From Bathynomus jamesi (Eukaryota > Arthropoda > Malacostraca > Isopoda > Cirolanidae): DNA of 64,000 nucleotides. A program made the translations under genes and the position numbers. Position 1 is the first letter of the stretch; each line of letters begins with the position of its first letter. Below are positions 33,165 through 43,862 of the stretch, piece by piece. Location of the stretch: the NCBI GenBank assembly GCA_023014485.1, contig JAJOZX010005779.1, forward strand, positions 238,008 to 302,007, given 5' to 3'. Below the pieces are notes generated by a model, which worked only from the letters and a program-made list of their open reading frames with translations, did no database searches and was not told where the DNA came from.

Positions 33165-35804
33165 TATGACGTGATCAACATGTTCCTGATCAAGATCTTG
33201 CCATGTCTCGGAGTGTCCAGGAGTTTCAAGAAGATCTTGTCGAACCTTCAGAGCCACGTGTACCATATCTTGGAATATGCTGCTAGTGGCACACATGCGG
33301 ACATCAGTATCTTCATCTTCAGTAGACTCTGACTCAGAAGTGACAGGACCTTGTTCACAAGACTTAGCCATTGCTTTGGAGATGATGAAATCTGAGCTCT
33401 CTCCAGGGTAAATCAGCAGCGGGCCCCTTGAGAATGGGCGTACATAACTGGCGTTTGATCCAAGCAGCCTTTGAACATCTTCGTAGAACGTTGTTCTCCT
33501 GGAGTATTTCACGGTGATGCCGGTGTCATTACACATACCCTCGTATCTATCTCAGACGTCTCCCATGTCGTATAGGTGACCACGAGACAGGCCGACTGTC
33601 AAGTCTTTGCACAGCTTTGACATGCACTCATTTTCAAGCCCTTGCTGCTCCTCTGACACCGCTTGTTTTCTAGTACGTTTCTCAAATGTCACCAAACATG
33701 CCAGATGATAGCAGCCTTCAAGTGCAATCACATCACTCACCGCTGACAACGGTATGCTCATGACAGAGTCGTGTTTGGCACGCTGGATCAAGTCATCTGA
33801 CTTCTCCATTGTCTCCACCCTGTGCAGTTTCTTTGTGGTCTTCTTTTGGCAAAACATGCAGAGGGTCCAATCAATCACTGGTGTTGAACGTCTACGCTTT
33901 CGGGGAAAACCCTGAGAGCCTGCACTTTTTGTGGTCGCCGATGCACCCATTGTCTGCTGCTGACTTCGCAGCCTTTTGGGTTTGCCTTCAGAGGTGAATA
34001 AAGAGTAGCATGATTTATGTCACTTGAGTTCCAATGCATTGAAATCATCCTTGGAATGACTTTCCAGTCTTTGTAAAACATCAAGATAGTAGGTATCTCC
34101 CAGGTTCTTTCTTTCATCGCCCACAGTTATAGTTCTTGCTTTTCCTTCTGCTGATGCTGTGCGCAGATCACCAGCGCTGCTTTGGCAGAAGAAGCAACAA
34201 TCTTCAATGACATCCTGACGTTTCCTCTTGCACTTGATGACAGCTACAGGGTCCATTGCTGATGAGCCCCGTATCTGCAAAGACAAGTGGGAATGGCAGT
34301 ATGTAGTAGCCACAGATATATTGAAACAATTCGAAACATACCTATCCTTTAGCAGTATTATTATTATTATTTTACCAGCTGGCACTGTCTGCACTCTTTT
34401 AATTGCACATACCAAACCAATGTCTAGCCAGCCAGTGCATTGAAAATATTCAACACGTGAAAGTATCTATTACTTGTACTATGGTAGTAGTAGGCACATG
34501 CGCACCTCACCCAGCATGCTAAATGCAGTTTTAATGGAAATAAAGACATCCAGAGTCATAGTTACATTCAATTATTATCCATAAAATCACAAAAATATGC
34601 TTTATGTGCTAATGATACACCTTTAAACACGTTGTTACAAGAGCCACCACTGAAATGCAAAAATTCGGAATTTTTCAGAATTTGACTTTTGTAACCTTGT
34701 ATGGGACCTTCAGACCCAAAACTGAGTGGCATCCACCTACATCTTGTTTGGCATCCTCAATACTACTTATCTAAGGTGGGTGTCTTCTATTAAAAAAAAA
34801 CGCCGTTAAGTTTTTTCTAGAGGACTTTTCAATTTTTGGCCGGCCCACTATCCATAAGTTGCAAGATTAGGGTTCACTTACGTTAAGCAGTTAAGATATC
34901 GGCTGACTTTCAGTAAAGATGGATGAAGAATTTAATTTAATAAAGTTGCATAATAGACTGCAGCCAGAAGAAGATGCAGTACATTTTATACAGGATTGGA
35001 ACAAAATACCAAAAGAAAAGGAATGTTGTAGAAAACAAAATGATGATCGTACATAATTACGTATGGAGGCCAAAAAAGTGGATGTAATAAAACATTTTCA
35101 GTGCGCAATGGAACATGGTTCGAAGACACCCATATTCCATTATCTAAGATTATGTTTATTTGGTGCTGAACAAAAGAATACACCAACATAAAATTTTGTG
35201 ATCATGAACTCGGAATTAAAACCGACGCAGTAATAGACTATAACAACTATTTAAGGGAGACTAGTTGCATTATCCTAACCTAACCTGACCTAACCTCAGG
35301 GGTGTGCTGGGACCGGTTCGGTCCGGTTCGCCCGGACCGGTTGTTAAATTTTGATTGGATCACCGAACCGTTTGTTTGTTTTTAACAAATATTTAACAGT
35401 CAGTAGAAATTTATCTTGAAATTTGCAATTTGTCAGTCAGTCTTGATGAATTTTACGAATGCTCATGACGCCCGGGATTTGTCCCGTTCACAATTGTGTT
35501 TTTGTGAATTATAGCTTTAGTTTACAGTGTCACATTTGATGTTACATACGTTGCATGCCATTAGAATGATTTTATTTCATTATGAAATTTTTAGAAAGTA
35601 TTTATGAAAAAGATCGATCGAACAACTGCATAATAAGCAAAGCTGGCTTGCTGGCTGGAACTGAAACACGTGGTTGAGTCAGCCGGACTAGGACATGTAA
35701 ACATTAGATCAGAGACTTTACCAGCGTGTGTAATTATGTACGTATGTGTATGTACGATTATTTGCATGTATGTATTTTAGCACATACATCATAATATCAT
35801 ACTG

Positions 35805-36440
35805 CTATATAGGGTTGGGTACGATTCGATGTGGCCGACTCGATGCGACCCAACTCGATGTGGCCGACTCGATGTCAGGACAACTCGATGTCAAGCCAAG
35901 TCGATGCCAGGCCAAGTCGATGCCAAACAGTGTTGTAGTCGAGTCTGAAGTCAAGACCGAGGCCGAGTTCAATAATTACCTTACCTACCTAACCTTACCT
36001 AACCTAACCTACCAAACCTAACCTACCTTACCTAACCTTACCTTACCTTACCTAACCTTACCTAACCTAACCTTACCTAACCTAACCTACCTACCTAACC
36101 TTACCTTACCTACCTAACCTAACCTAACCTACCCTACCTACCCTACCTTACCTAACCTACCTAACCTAACCTAACCTTACCTAACCTACCTACCCTACCT
36201 TACCTACCTTACCTAGCCTTAATTATTTTTTTATTTTTTTTTTTATGCTTTACTTTTTCTTCTTAAAATACCCTTAAAAGATAATAAAGCACAATATGCT
36301 TCGACTTGGCCTGGCATCGACTTGGCCTGGCATCGACTTGGCCTGGCATCGAGTTGTCCTGACATCGAGTCGGCCACATCGAGTTGGGTCGCATCGAGTC
36401 GGCCACGTCGAATTGTCCCATCCCGGCTATATAAGGGACA
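35805..36440. repeat. Fold-back element with TCGATG units and a CCTAA-like satellite centre
   Basis: Arms made of GTGGCCGACTCGATG-type and GCCAAGTCGATGCCAG-type units at 35,815-35,930 are repeated in inverted orientation at 36,297-36,420. The centre (35,975-36,220) is a degenerate satellite of ACCTTACCTAACCTACC. TATATA lies at both outer edges. Confidence 0.85.
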
Positions 36441-37129
36441 AGCAAATGCAGAGGGAGAGGGGACTGCTCGCTACGCTGATTTCTACCTCAACATCTCGTC
36501 GATTGAATCTCGCTCTGGCAAAGGTGGTAAAGTTGGAGGAAAATTTTCTTTTCCCGGAGAATCATTTCTCGCCCGCTTCTGCCTGCCCAGAATCACTACC
36601 CGCAAGGGAATAAGAGTTCATCTCGCCCAGGCAGACTAATACGAGCAGCATTGAATTCGCTTGGACCCCGCAGACAAGACAACGCTTCGTTTTTCTTCGC
36701 CGAAGTGCACGCTTCAGTAGTATTGGCGGCTAAAAGTATAAACCCAGGACATCGCAGAAATAAGACTACTTCTATTTGAGCGCGTTCTACGTTAGTATGT
36801 GTCTTCACTAGAGACCCAGGGCTTGCTGGGGCCAAGCCGGAGGGGCAGGTTGGGGGGTTTCACTAGAACCCGTCTATCGATGCGTGCATCAATAGGATCT
36901 GACGAAGGAGGTCTGAGGCTTAGCCCGCTGCGGACCAGATTAGGGTTCGCTCGAACTGCATCCAGAATTGCACTCGAACTTTGGCATGACATCACCTCTC
37001 GGGGGAAATGCATGTCAGGGCTAGAGGTTTCCCAAGACCACGGTGCGACTCTAATCACCCCGTCTCCGTGTATGGAAACTGCAATCCTGATAACCAAGCC
37101 TGAGGGGAGGCGGCGCTCATAAGTCCGCC

Positions 37130-38836
37130 ATGAGTCATCCCCCTCAGGAGATGCGGCCAGAGCCCATATCATACACCACCATTCTCCCCCCCCCCCTCCT
37201 GCCCGACGGCCGACCCCTGGCGACCCTATCTCGCGACACATTTTACAAGATGGCGACCGCAACGCCCCAAAAACAAATGCGACTAAAAATCAAAGCAACA
37301 TCTAAGAAAGCTACGAGAAGCTACGTCATCTCGGAAGTTTTCACGAGGGCACACGTGCCCTTCATCCGAATTTACGGTGAGCACCCTACGTTCACCGCAG
37401 TATGCAGGGAGGAAGACGCGTCGAAGCTTCTGGCGCCTGAAACTAAAGAGTCGCTTCGTACCGCGGGCATACAAATCCAGGTGCCCCCTAATATCAGAGC
37501 CAAGAGCTCTGTCTTTATGAGAAAACTCGACCGCCACATCGGATGCCGGTCTAAGGAAGAAATAAAAGAGGAACTAGAAAAGGAGAACACGTGGGCCAAA
37601 GTTGAAGAAGTCACAAAAATCAAAGACTTCACCCACGTCGTTAAAGTTGAATTCAAGACCCCCGAGATTGCGGCCAAAGCAGCGGAATCAGGACTGTTAC
37701 TATTCCACATGTTCGTGACCCCTTCTCAGATCACCGTGGACGAATTTATTACTGTCCTGACTTGTTTCAATTGCTATAAATTCGAGGAGCACCCTTCGAA
37801 GGACTGTCCCACCAAACACATCACGGTCTGCTCCGAGTGCGCAGTAGTGGGACATAAGTGGACCGAATGTAAGGCCACACAAAAGAAATGCATCAACTGC
37901 CACGGCCCGCACCGTACACTGGCAATGGCATGCCCGAAGAAGAAGGAGGCCATCCGACTGAGGAAGGAAAAAACTCAGGAGGACTCGGCCGTAAAAGAGC
38001 TGCAACCGTACAGAGCTGCAGTCAAACAGTCCATCGAGGAGGCTCGCTCTCACCTCAGTCCCACAGAAATCGTACTTGAAAACTCAAACAGCCTGACCCT
38101 ATTGACTTGCGTCATACACGCTCATCTCCTCAATATGGGCACCCCAGGCACATACTCGAAGCACCTAAATGACATGCTCAGGAGAAACGGCATGCCGGAA
38201 GTCAACGCCCCCGACGATGTCCCCTCGGCATCTATCTTCGCGGCACGACTCCCAGAAAGGACAACTGCCGCCTCCGACGAATCAGACAGTGAATCAGAAC
38301 CTGAGCCCGAACCCGTACCCAAACCCGTCTCTGCCCCAGTATCAGACAACGAAGCGGAATCTTACACGGATGCCCCACGACCCCGCCGCACTCGTGCGGG
38401 AATACGGGAGGCACCGAAAGCGAAGCCCCTAACCGGGCAAACCTCTTGCCCCAAATTTCCTGAGAAGCCGAACACTGAATCCTCTAAACCGTTACCGAAG
38501 AAAATTGCTCGTCCCCAACACAAGGCCTCAGATCTGGGGCTAAGGATCGTCGCGAAGGCCTCCAACCCCTTCCCTAAACCCATGGTCCTATCCCAACTGG
38601 TGAAAGGGCTGAGAGAGGGATCTTATAAGTACACCTTCGAAGAGAACTTGGACACCACTTATGACATCCCACTCTTGATCGAACGACAAGAAATCGCTGT
38701 CAAAGGTGAGGACCTCGACGTTCTCCCGGACCAGGCATTCAAAAAAATTCGTTCAGGGAATGCGACGCGCTCCCCGACAGGCACTGAACCAAAAAGCAAA
38801 ACACAATCAACATGCACGCGCAACAATCTAACCTAA
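37130..38836 (+). CDS. LINE ORF1, gag-like protein with three zinc knuckles
   Basis: An intact 568-codon frame. The basic N-terminal half contains an RRM-like/gag region (HVPFIRIYGEHPTFTAV ... DFTHVVKVEFKTPEIAAK). Three cysteine knuckles follow near residues 220-265: CFNCYKFEEHPSKDC, CSECAVVGHKWTEC and CINCHGPHRTLAMAC. The C-terminal half is acidic, Pro- and Ser-rich (EPEPEPVPKPVSAPV), then basic. Such proteins coat the element RNA and carry it to its target. ORF2 starts inside its last 25 bases in another frame, an overlap usual in this clade. No lesion is visible. Confidence 0.88.
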   Translation: MSHPPQEMRPEPISYTTILPPPLLPDGRPLATLSRDTFYKMATATPQKQMRLKIKATSKKATRSYVISEVFTRAHVPFIRIYGEHPTFTAVCREEDASKLLAPETKESLRTAGIQIQVPPNIRAKSSVFMRKLDRHIGCRSKEEIKEELEKENTWAKVEEVTKIKDFTHVVKVEFKTPEIAAKAAESGLLLFHMFVTPSQITVDEFITVLTCFNCYKFEEHPSKDCPTKHITVCSECAVVGHKWTECKATQKKCINCHGPHRTLAMACPKKKEAIRLRKEKTQEDSAVKELQPYRAAVKQSIEEARSHLSPTEIVLENSNSLTLLTCVIHAHLLNMGTPGTYSKHLNDMLRRNGMPEVNAPDDVPSASIFAARLPERTTAASDESDSESEPEPEPVPKPVSAPVSDNEAESYTDAPRPRRTRAGIREAPKAKPLTGQTSCPKFPEKPNTESSKPLPKKIARPQHKASDLGLRIVAKASNPFPKPMVLSQLVKGLREGSYKYTFEENLDTTYDIPLLIERQEIAVKGEDLDVLPDQAFKKIRSGNATRSPTGTEPKSKTQSTCTRNNLT

Positions 38837-40335
38837 CGATTCTTCAGCAAAATGTACTGCATTGGCAAACGCACAAGACGTCTCTGGCCAATACCTACAG
38901 ACTAATCGACCCAGACATCATCCTCATTAACTCACACAGCCTAAAGGCACCCCAGCAAATAAAACTGTTCAATTACAACATCATACAATCGAACAGATCG
39001 CAAGAACTGCATGACGGTGTTGCAATTGCCGTCAAACGTGGTCTTCGCTTCGAAGAGATCACAAGCTTCGAAGACGAAACACTGGCAGTGAGGTTAAAAC
39101 TAGGCCACGAAGACCTCATCATTGGGACGATATACTGCCCCCCGAGGAGGGGCACCATCTCATCAGCAGATATTATCAAACTTCTGAACTATAACTGCCC
39201 AGTTTACATCATCGGAGACCTGAATGCCAGACATGTGGACTTCGACGATAACTACAGTAACCATTACGGGAAACAACTGGCGGAAATAAACAGAAGGGGG
39301 AAAATGAAGTGGTTAGGGCCACATTTTCCAACTTTTTACGGCAGGAACGCCGGAACGATGCCCGACAAAATTATTGCCAATAATCTGGCATACCTCAACA
39401 CTCATCACTATCCGGGCCCCGCCACACCCAGCGACCACGTCCCTATCATCATGAAGATTGCCTGCGCTCCTTTACAAGTCCCAATCCGTCCCCGCCCCTC
39501 CATCCGCAAGACGAACTGGGAGGAGTACCAGGCTGACCTCGCCCAACACGAGCCCTCAGAACTGAATGGCGGGGGGATAGCAGCAATTGAAGCTGCCACG
39601 GCAGACCTTCTGAAGGCGCTGAAGACTGCCAAGGAAAAACCGCCCAACACGAGCCCTCAGAACTGAATGGTGGGGGGATAGCAGCAATTGAAGCTGCCAC
39701 GGCAGACCTTCTGAAGGCGCTGAAGACTGCCAAGGAAAAACACGTACCCACCATCACCCACCGCATTCTGCCACACCCCTCCCCCTCCGAAGAAATCGAC
39801 GCCGCCACACGCCAATTAAACGTCGTCAGGAACCAGATGGACAGCAGCATAAATTACCTGCATAACAAACTGCAATACAACATCCTCAGAGCCCGACTAC
39901 GAGGCTTGTGGATTGAAAAAGAACACGACATGTGGAACGTGCTCGTCGACAGGATAGACGTAGAAAGAGACCCTAAAACCTTCTGGTCACAGATAAGGAA
40001 ACTAAAAGGAACACCCAAAGCTGAAAAATTCAAGACACTCCGGAATGAAAACGGAAGACCTCTCATCTCGGACCAAGAAATAGCGGAAAGCTTTCGAAAT
40101 CGTCTCAGAAGAACGTTCAACATAAGCGATGAAGAAAATGACCTGTTCGACGAAGACAATGAAGCAAGGGTCACACAGTGGCTGGCAGACAACCACGAAA
40201 GGATCCTACCAACGGATAGGGCAGAACCCCTAAATGCCAACTTCAGAATTACGGTGAAAGAGGTCACTGACACGATCAGCCTCTTTAAAGAAAAGGCACC
40301 AGGCCCCTCCGGAATCACGAAAACCCTGATCCAAA
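38812..40335 (+). pseudogene. LINE ORF2: endonuclease and truncated reverse transcriptase
   Basis: From ATG 38,812 an AP-type endonuclease reads ILQQNVLHWQTHK, DIILINSHSL, IIGTIYCPPRRG, VYIIGDLNARH and TPSDHVPII. A 101-bp tandem duplication (39,541-39,641 and 39,642-39,742) shifts the frame and ends it at 39,664. The RT linker resumes at about 39,740 and runs in the frame containing ERDPKTFWSQIRKLKGTPKA and KAPGPSGITKTLIQK. It stops where element sequence ends near 40,335, before the catalytic palm. Inactive. Confidence 0.88.
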
Positions 40336-40352
40336 AGTCAATTTGTAATCAA

Positions 40353-40683
40353 AATGAAGAAACAGGTTCTGTTTCCAATTTTTAAACAAAAACAACAGAG
40401 AACAAAAGATGTGCAAAATGAAGATAAAGCCACCACCATTCAAACTTCGTCCACTTCTAGCAGGACAAAAGTCATGCAAATATCGGAAAAAACTAGTGAC
40501 CCTGTTGTTTATGGCTATTAGCAGCGCGGAAGCAGAACGAGGCTTTAGTGTTATGAACGATACTGCTAAAGCGGAAAGAAGCAAATTTTCTGTTAATCAT
40601 ATTTTCAGTCTGATGACAATAAAAACACTAGGATGCTGTGCCATAGGTCAAGACTTGGCTAAGAAGTCATCGTTAAGCTGATG
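40353..40683 (+). pseudogene. hAT transposase remnant: N-terminus fused to dimerisation domain
   Basis: A start at 40,353 gives MKKQVLFPIFKQKQQRTKDV, typical of the first residues of some hAT transposases, and runs about 50 codons. Another frame from about 40,480 gives the hAT C-terminal dimerisation motif LLFMAISSAEAERGFSVMN, with FSVNHIFSLMTIKTLG after it. The catalytic middle is missing, so this is an internally deleted copy. Its orientation agrees with the terminal repeats at 35,297 and 45,733, so it most likely belongs to that element. Confidence 0.75.
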
Positions 40684-41403
40684 ATACTAGAGTTCGTGAG
40701 AAAACTGATACTCAACCATCGCAAAAACGAACTGGCTATATTAGTCCGGCAGCACAGACCCTGATTTTACTGGAACCCTACATTGTTTGTTATAAAGCAA
40801 ATTTTACATATTTTGAAAGCTTATACCACCCCATTCAAGAATCCATCGGGTGTACACCTGACCCCGGCTTGGCTTTTTCAATATGGCCGTCATTTTCCAA
40901 GATGGCCGGCTAAACTGAAAAATCCCATATCCTGGTCAATACTTGATGGATTTTGATGATCTTGGTGTCATTTCTAGGGGATTTTAGGATGATGAGTCGA
41001 TCTGGAGGGGTTGCAGATATTTTGGGAGTCGTTTTGATCCACATTCGTCAATACTCAAGGTCATTGGAGGTCAAACGCCCCCCGAAATAAGGAATATCCC
41101 ATATCCCGGGCAGTCGTGGAGATATTTTCGTGATCTTACTGTCATTTTTATGGTTTTGGGCGAGACTGAGTAGTTCTATAGGCACATGATAACAGTAGGA
41201 TATCATTTTGCAACTCCATAGGTTAAGTCAAGGTCATTTGAGGTTAAAGTTTGGCCTTGAAATATGATAATGCCACAGTTGACATCACTGTATTTGCTTT
41301 ATTTCAGTGACAATTTCTACAATCTAGCTAACTGCTGAGCACTTAACATCTTTTCTGCAGATAAAACCAGATCATAATGCTTAAATGACATAACCCATAT
41401 TAT

Positions 41404-42928
41404 ATGGATATGGAAAACTTGGGAGTGGAAACATCCTCTCGAACATGGGGTCGACCAGCAGTTGTTATCATGGATGTGTCAGCTGTTTTGTGGACAGTCG
41501 ACTGGCCTGCTAGTGGCACAGTTGCTACATTTATCCAAACCTTCAAAGTATGGCTATCGAAACATCTTTCTCATGCATCTGTAGTACTAGCTTTTGATCG
41601 CTACTATGATTTCTCTCCGAAATCAAGCACTCGGGCAATGAGAGGCAAGAGCAGCAGAGTTCACAAGCTGGACCTCAACACCCCATTGCCTACAAGAGAC
41701 GCTGTTCTCACGTGCACCGCGAACAAAGAATAACTAAACAGGCTGCTCTGTGAGCGAATCCTTGCTGACAGTGAGTATCTCGCAACTGTAACCCAAGACC
41801 ATGAGCTAGTGCTTGCAGGATGGCAGACCATACCGACTTCCATTGTGCGAGGCAGGAGTCGAGCAGCATTGGAGCTCTCATCATCTCATGAAGAGGCTGA
41901 CGTGATAATAACACAACACGCTATCGCACAAACTGAGAAAGATTCTGATGCCCGCATCTCCATCATTTGTGATAACACAGACGTGTTTGCCATGCTGACT
42001 CACTTCTATGAATTTAAGAAACTAGGCTGTCCCATGATTATGGAGTCTCCAGTGCGTGGCAGAAAATCAGTGGACATCCGAGCAACTGTAACCCAGCACA
42101 AAGACATCATCCCACAAATCCTCAAACTACACGCTTTGAGTGGTTGTAACACAGTTGCAGCAATACATGGCATCGGCAAAGCCACTGCCATTGCCACAGC
42201 CAAGAAGGGTCGGAAGCTAGACAAACTGGGGTCCCTTGATGCATGCTTTGACCATATCGGGAAAGAGGCAACAGCGTTCATTGTTGCATGCTATGGGGAT
42301 AAGAAATCCTCATCTCTCACTGAGTGTCGTCAGCGAGGGTCGGAAGCTAGACAAACTGGGGTCCCTTGATGCATGCTTTGACCATATCGGTAAAGAGGCA
42401 ACAGCGTTCATTGTTGCATGCTATGGGGATAAGAAATCCTCATCTCTCACTGAGTGTCGTCAGCGAGTATGAGCTCAGAAGACAGGGAAGTCGGGAACTG
42501 CTGCACCCAAACTATGTTCTCTACCACCAACAACTGAAGCTTTCCATCAAAATGTGCTCAGAGGCCACTACACTGTGGCGAACTGGCTCGATGCACTAAA
42601 GTGTGACCCACCACCACTTGATCCTGTGCATTATGGGTGGGAGAGAGACGAAACAAACAGAGTTCTCATCCCAAAAACAGTTGGTAAAGGAGTGTGCTTC
42701 GCACCAGATGAAGTTCTGAAGCTAATCAGATGTGGGTGTGAATCACAATCAGCATGCAGGAGGAGTCGCTGCGGCTGCATGGGACGCGGAATCCCTTGCA
42801 CAATGTTCTGTGCATGTGGCATCGGCTTGGATTGCAACAATCCATTGAACCAAAACGCAAACGAAGAGCAGACTGATGATCCTGACGATCCTGACACAAC
42901 CATGTCTTTTGATATTTGCCCCCAATAA
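41404..42928 (+). pseudogene. XPG/FEN1-like nuclease with C-terminal CXC domain
   Basis: One frame from 41,404 carries the nuclease signature: Asp in AVVIMDVSAVLW, then VVLAFDRYYDFSPKSSTR, SSHEEADVIITQHA, ICDNTDVFAMLTHF and the helix-hairpin-helix-like LHALSGCNTVAAIHGIGKA. A TAA at 41,731 and a 130-bp tandem duplication (42,207-42,336 and 42,337-42,466) break it. The last part (42,554-42,928) ends in a CXC cluster, IRCGCESQSACRRSRCGC ... CACGIGLDCNNP, then an acidic tail. It corresponds only to the last third of the giant Academ protein at 27-34 kb, with no room for a transposase. Either this is a deletion derivative or the nuclease half alone is carried here. Confidence 0.75.
42207..42466. 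repeat. 130-bp tandem duplication
   Basis: Two head-to-tail copies beginning GGGTCGGAAGCTAGACAAAC, with one visible mismatch (CGGGAAAG against CGGTAAAG). The length is not a multiple of three, so the nuclease frame is shifted. Confidence 0.95.
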
Positions 42929-43862
42929 ATGGTTACCTAATGTGAATAACTGCATCAAAGTTATCAATGCCAATCCCCCAGCTAGGTGTGAGCTTTGTTT
43001 TGCTTACGAGGTCATATCTTGTAGCTTTGCAACCTTCCATAGAATGCATGTGCCCTGCACTTCAGCATAAATTGTGGTTTATATCCGAATATCCATATCC
43101 ATATAATGTAGGTTATGTCATTTAAGCATTATGATCTGGTTTTATCTGCAGAAAAGATGTTAGGTGCTCAGCAGTTAGCTAGATTGTAGAAATTGTCACT
43201 GAAATAAAGCAAATACAGTGATGTCAACTGTGGCATTATCATATTTCAAGGCCAAACTTTAACCTCAAATGACCTTGACTTGACCTATGGAGTTGTAAAA
43301 TGATATCCTACTGTTATCATGTGCCTATAGAACTACTCAGTCTCGCCCAAAACCATAAAAATGACAGTAAGATCACGAAAATATCTCCACGACTGCCCGG
43401 GATATGGGATATTCCTTATTTCGGGGGTCGTTTGACCTCCAATGACCTTGAGTATTGACGAATGTGGATCAAAACGACTCCCAAAATATCTGCAACCCCT
43501 CCAGATCGACTCATCATCCTAAAAAACCCTAGAAATGACACCAAGATCATCAAAATCCATCAAGTATTGACCAGGATATGGGATTTTTCAGTTTCGCCGG
43601 CCATCTTGGAAAATGGCGGCCATATTGAAAAATCCAAGCGGGGGTCAGGTGTACACCCGATGGATTCTTGAATGGGATGGTATAAGCTTTCAAAATATGT
43701 CAAGATTTGCTTTATAACAAACAATGCAGGGTTCCCACCCCGTGCAACCGGACTATATGGAAACTTCTTGAATGAGACAGCATGATTGAGAAGGTAAATT
43801 TATATCTAAATTTTTTTTTCATTTTTTCAGGATTTTATAGAAAAATATAGGTGGTATATAGG

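Larger units (their letters stand above)
27223..34256 (-). pseudogene. Giant Academ-type protein: zinc-binding N-terminus, XPG/FEN1-like nuclease, CXC domain; broken
   Basis: Reading from ATG 34,256, cysteine motifs (CCFFCQ; CMFCQKKTTKKLH ... YHLACL) resemble the Academ zinc-binding region. After the hAT-like insertion the gene continues through CSCDNINVLE, SEYASQKYTIITADQPLYSR and FMGGLHICLNFLKAIG. A PIN/XPG-like nuclease follows: Asp in VMIDGHALI, acidic HGEADTRLILH, CRDTDVMVLL and a helix-hairpin-helix-like GCDTVSSFSGHGKK. The last 40 residues form a CXC (tesmin/TSO1-like) cluster, CGCKKKCKTARCTC ... CGCDDSGCCNP. The spliced coding length would be about 1,500 codons or more. Frame breaks occur at several points (near 34,020, 30,380, 29,720-29,690, 29,170, 28,190 and 27,600). 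Domain calls are from motif reading; the transposase core itself is not pinpointed. Confidence 0.7.
26541..34850 (-). mobile_element. Academ-type (AcademX-like) DNA transposon, interrupted by a hAT-like element
   Basis: Imperfect terminal inverted repeats of about 60 bp. The left end is TAGTGGACCGTCCAAAATT from 26,541. The complement of the right end (ending 34,850) reads TAGTGGGCCGGCCAAAAATT. Both continue to AACGGCGTTTTTT and AATAG. Inside is one very long minus-strand gene with zinc-finger-like, XPG-nuclease-like and CXC domains, as published for the AcademX lineage. No clear target duplication was seen. A 2.3-kb hAT-like element occupies 30,831-33,164. Confidence 0.75.
36441..40335 (+). 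mobile_element. Jockey/LOA-like non-LTR retrotransposon, 3'-truncated
   Basis: A 5' region of about 690 bp is followed by ORF1 with zinc knuckles and ORF2 with endonuclease and the start of the RT region. It ends abruptly near 40,335, where hAT sequence resumes. It has no 3' end, so part was deleted after insertion or the two sequences were joined by rearrangement. Confidence 0.85.
40742..43755 (+). mobile_element. Academ-type element with about 670-bp terminal inverted repeats
   Basis: Sequence 40,742 to about 41,413 is repeated in inverted orientation at about 43,086-43,755 with high identity, except near the tips. The tips are TAGTCCGG and CCGGACTA. Flanking TAT on both sides (40,739-40,741 and 43,756-43,758) would be a 3-bp target duplication, in line with the 3-4 bp reported for Academ. 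The space between the arms is almost entirely one gene. Confidence 0.8.

Noticed and set aside
27223..34256. Endogenous large DNA virus genes, as known in crustacean genomes
   Set aside because: The motifs fit an Academ transposon bounded by inverted repeats; no additional viral core genes lie nearby.
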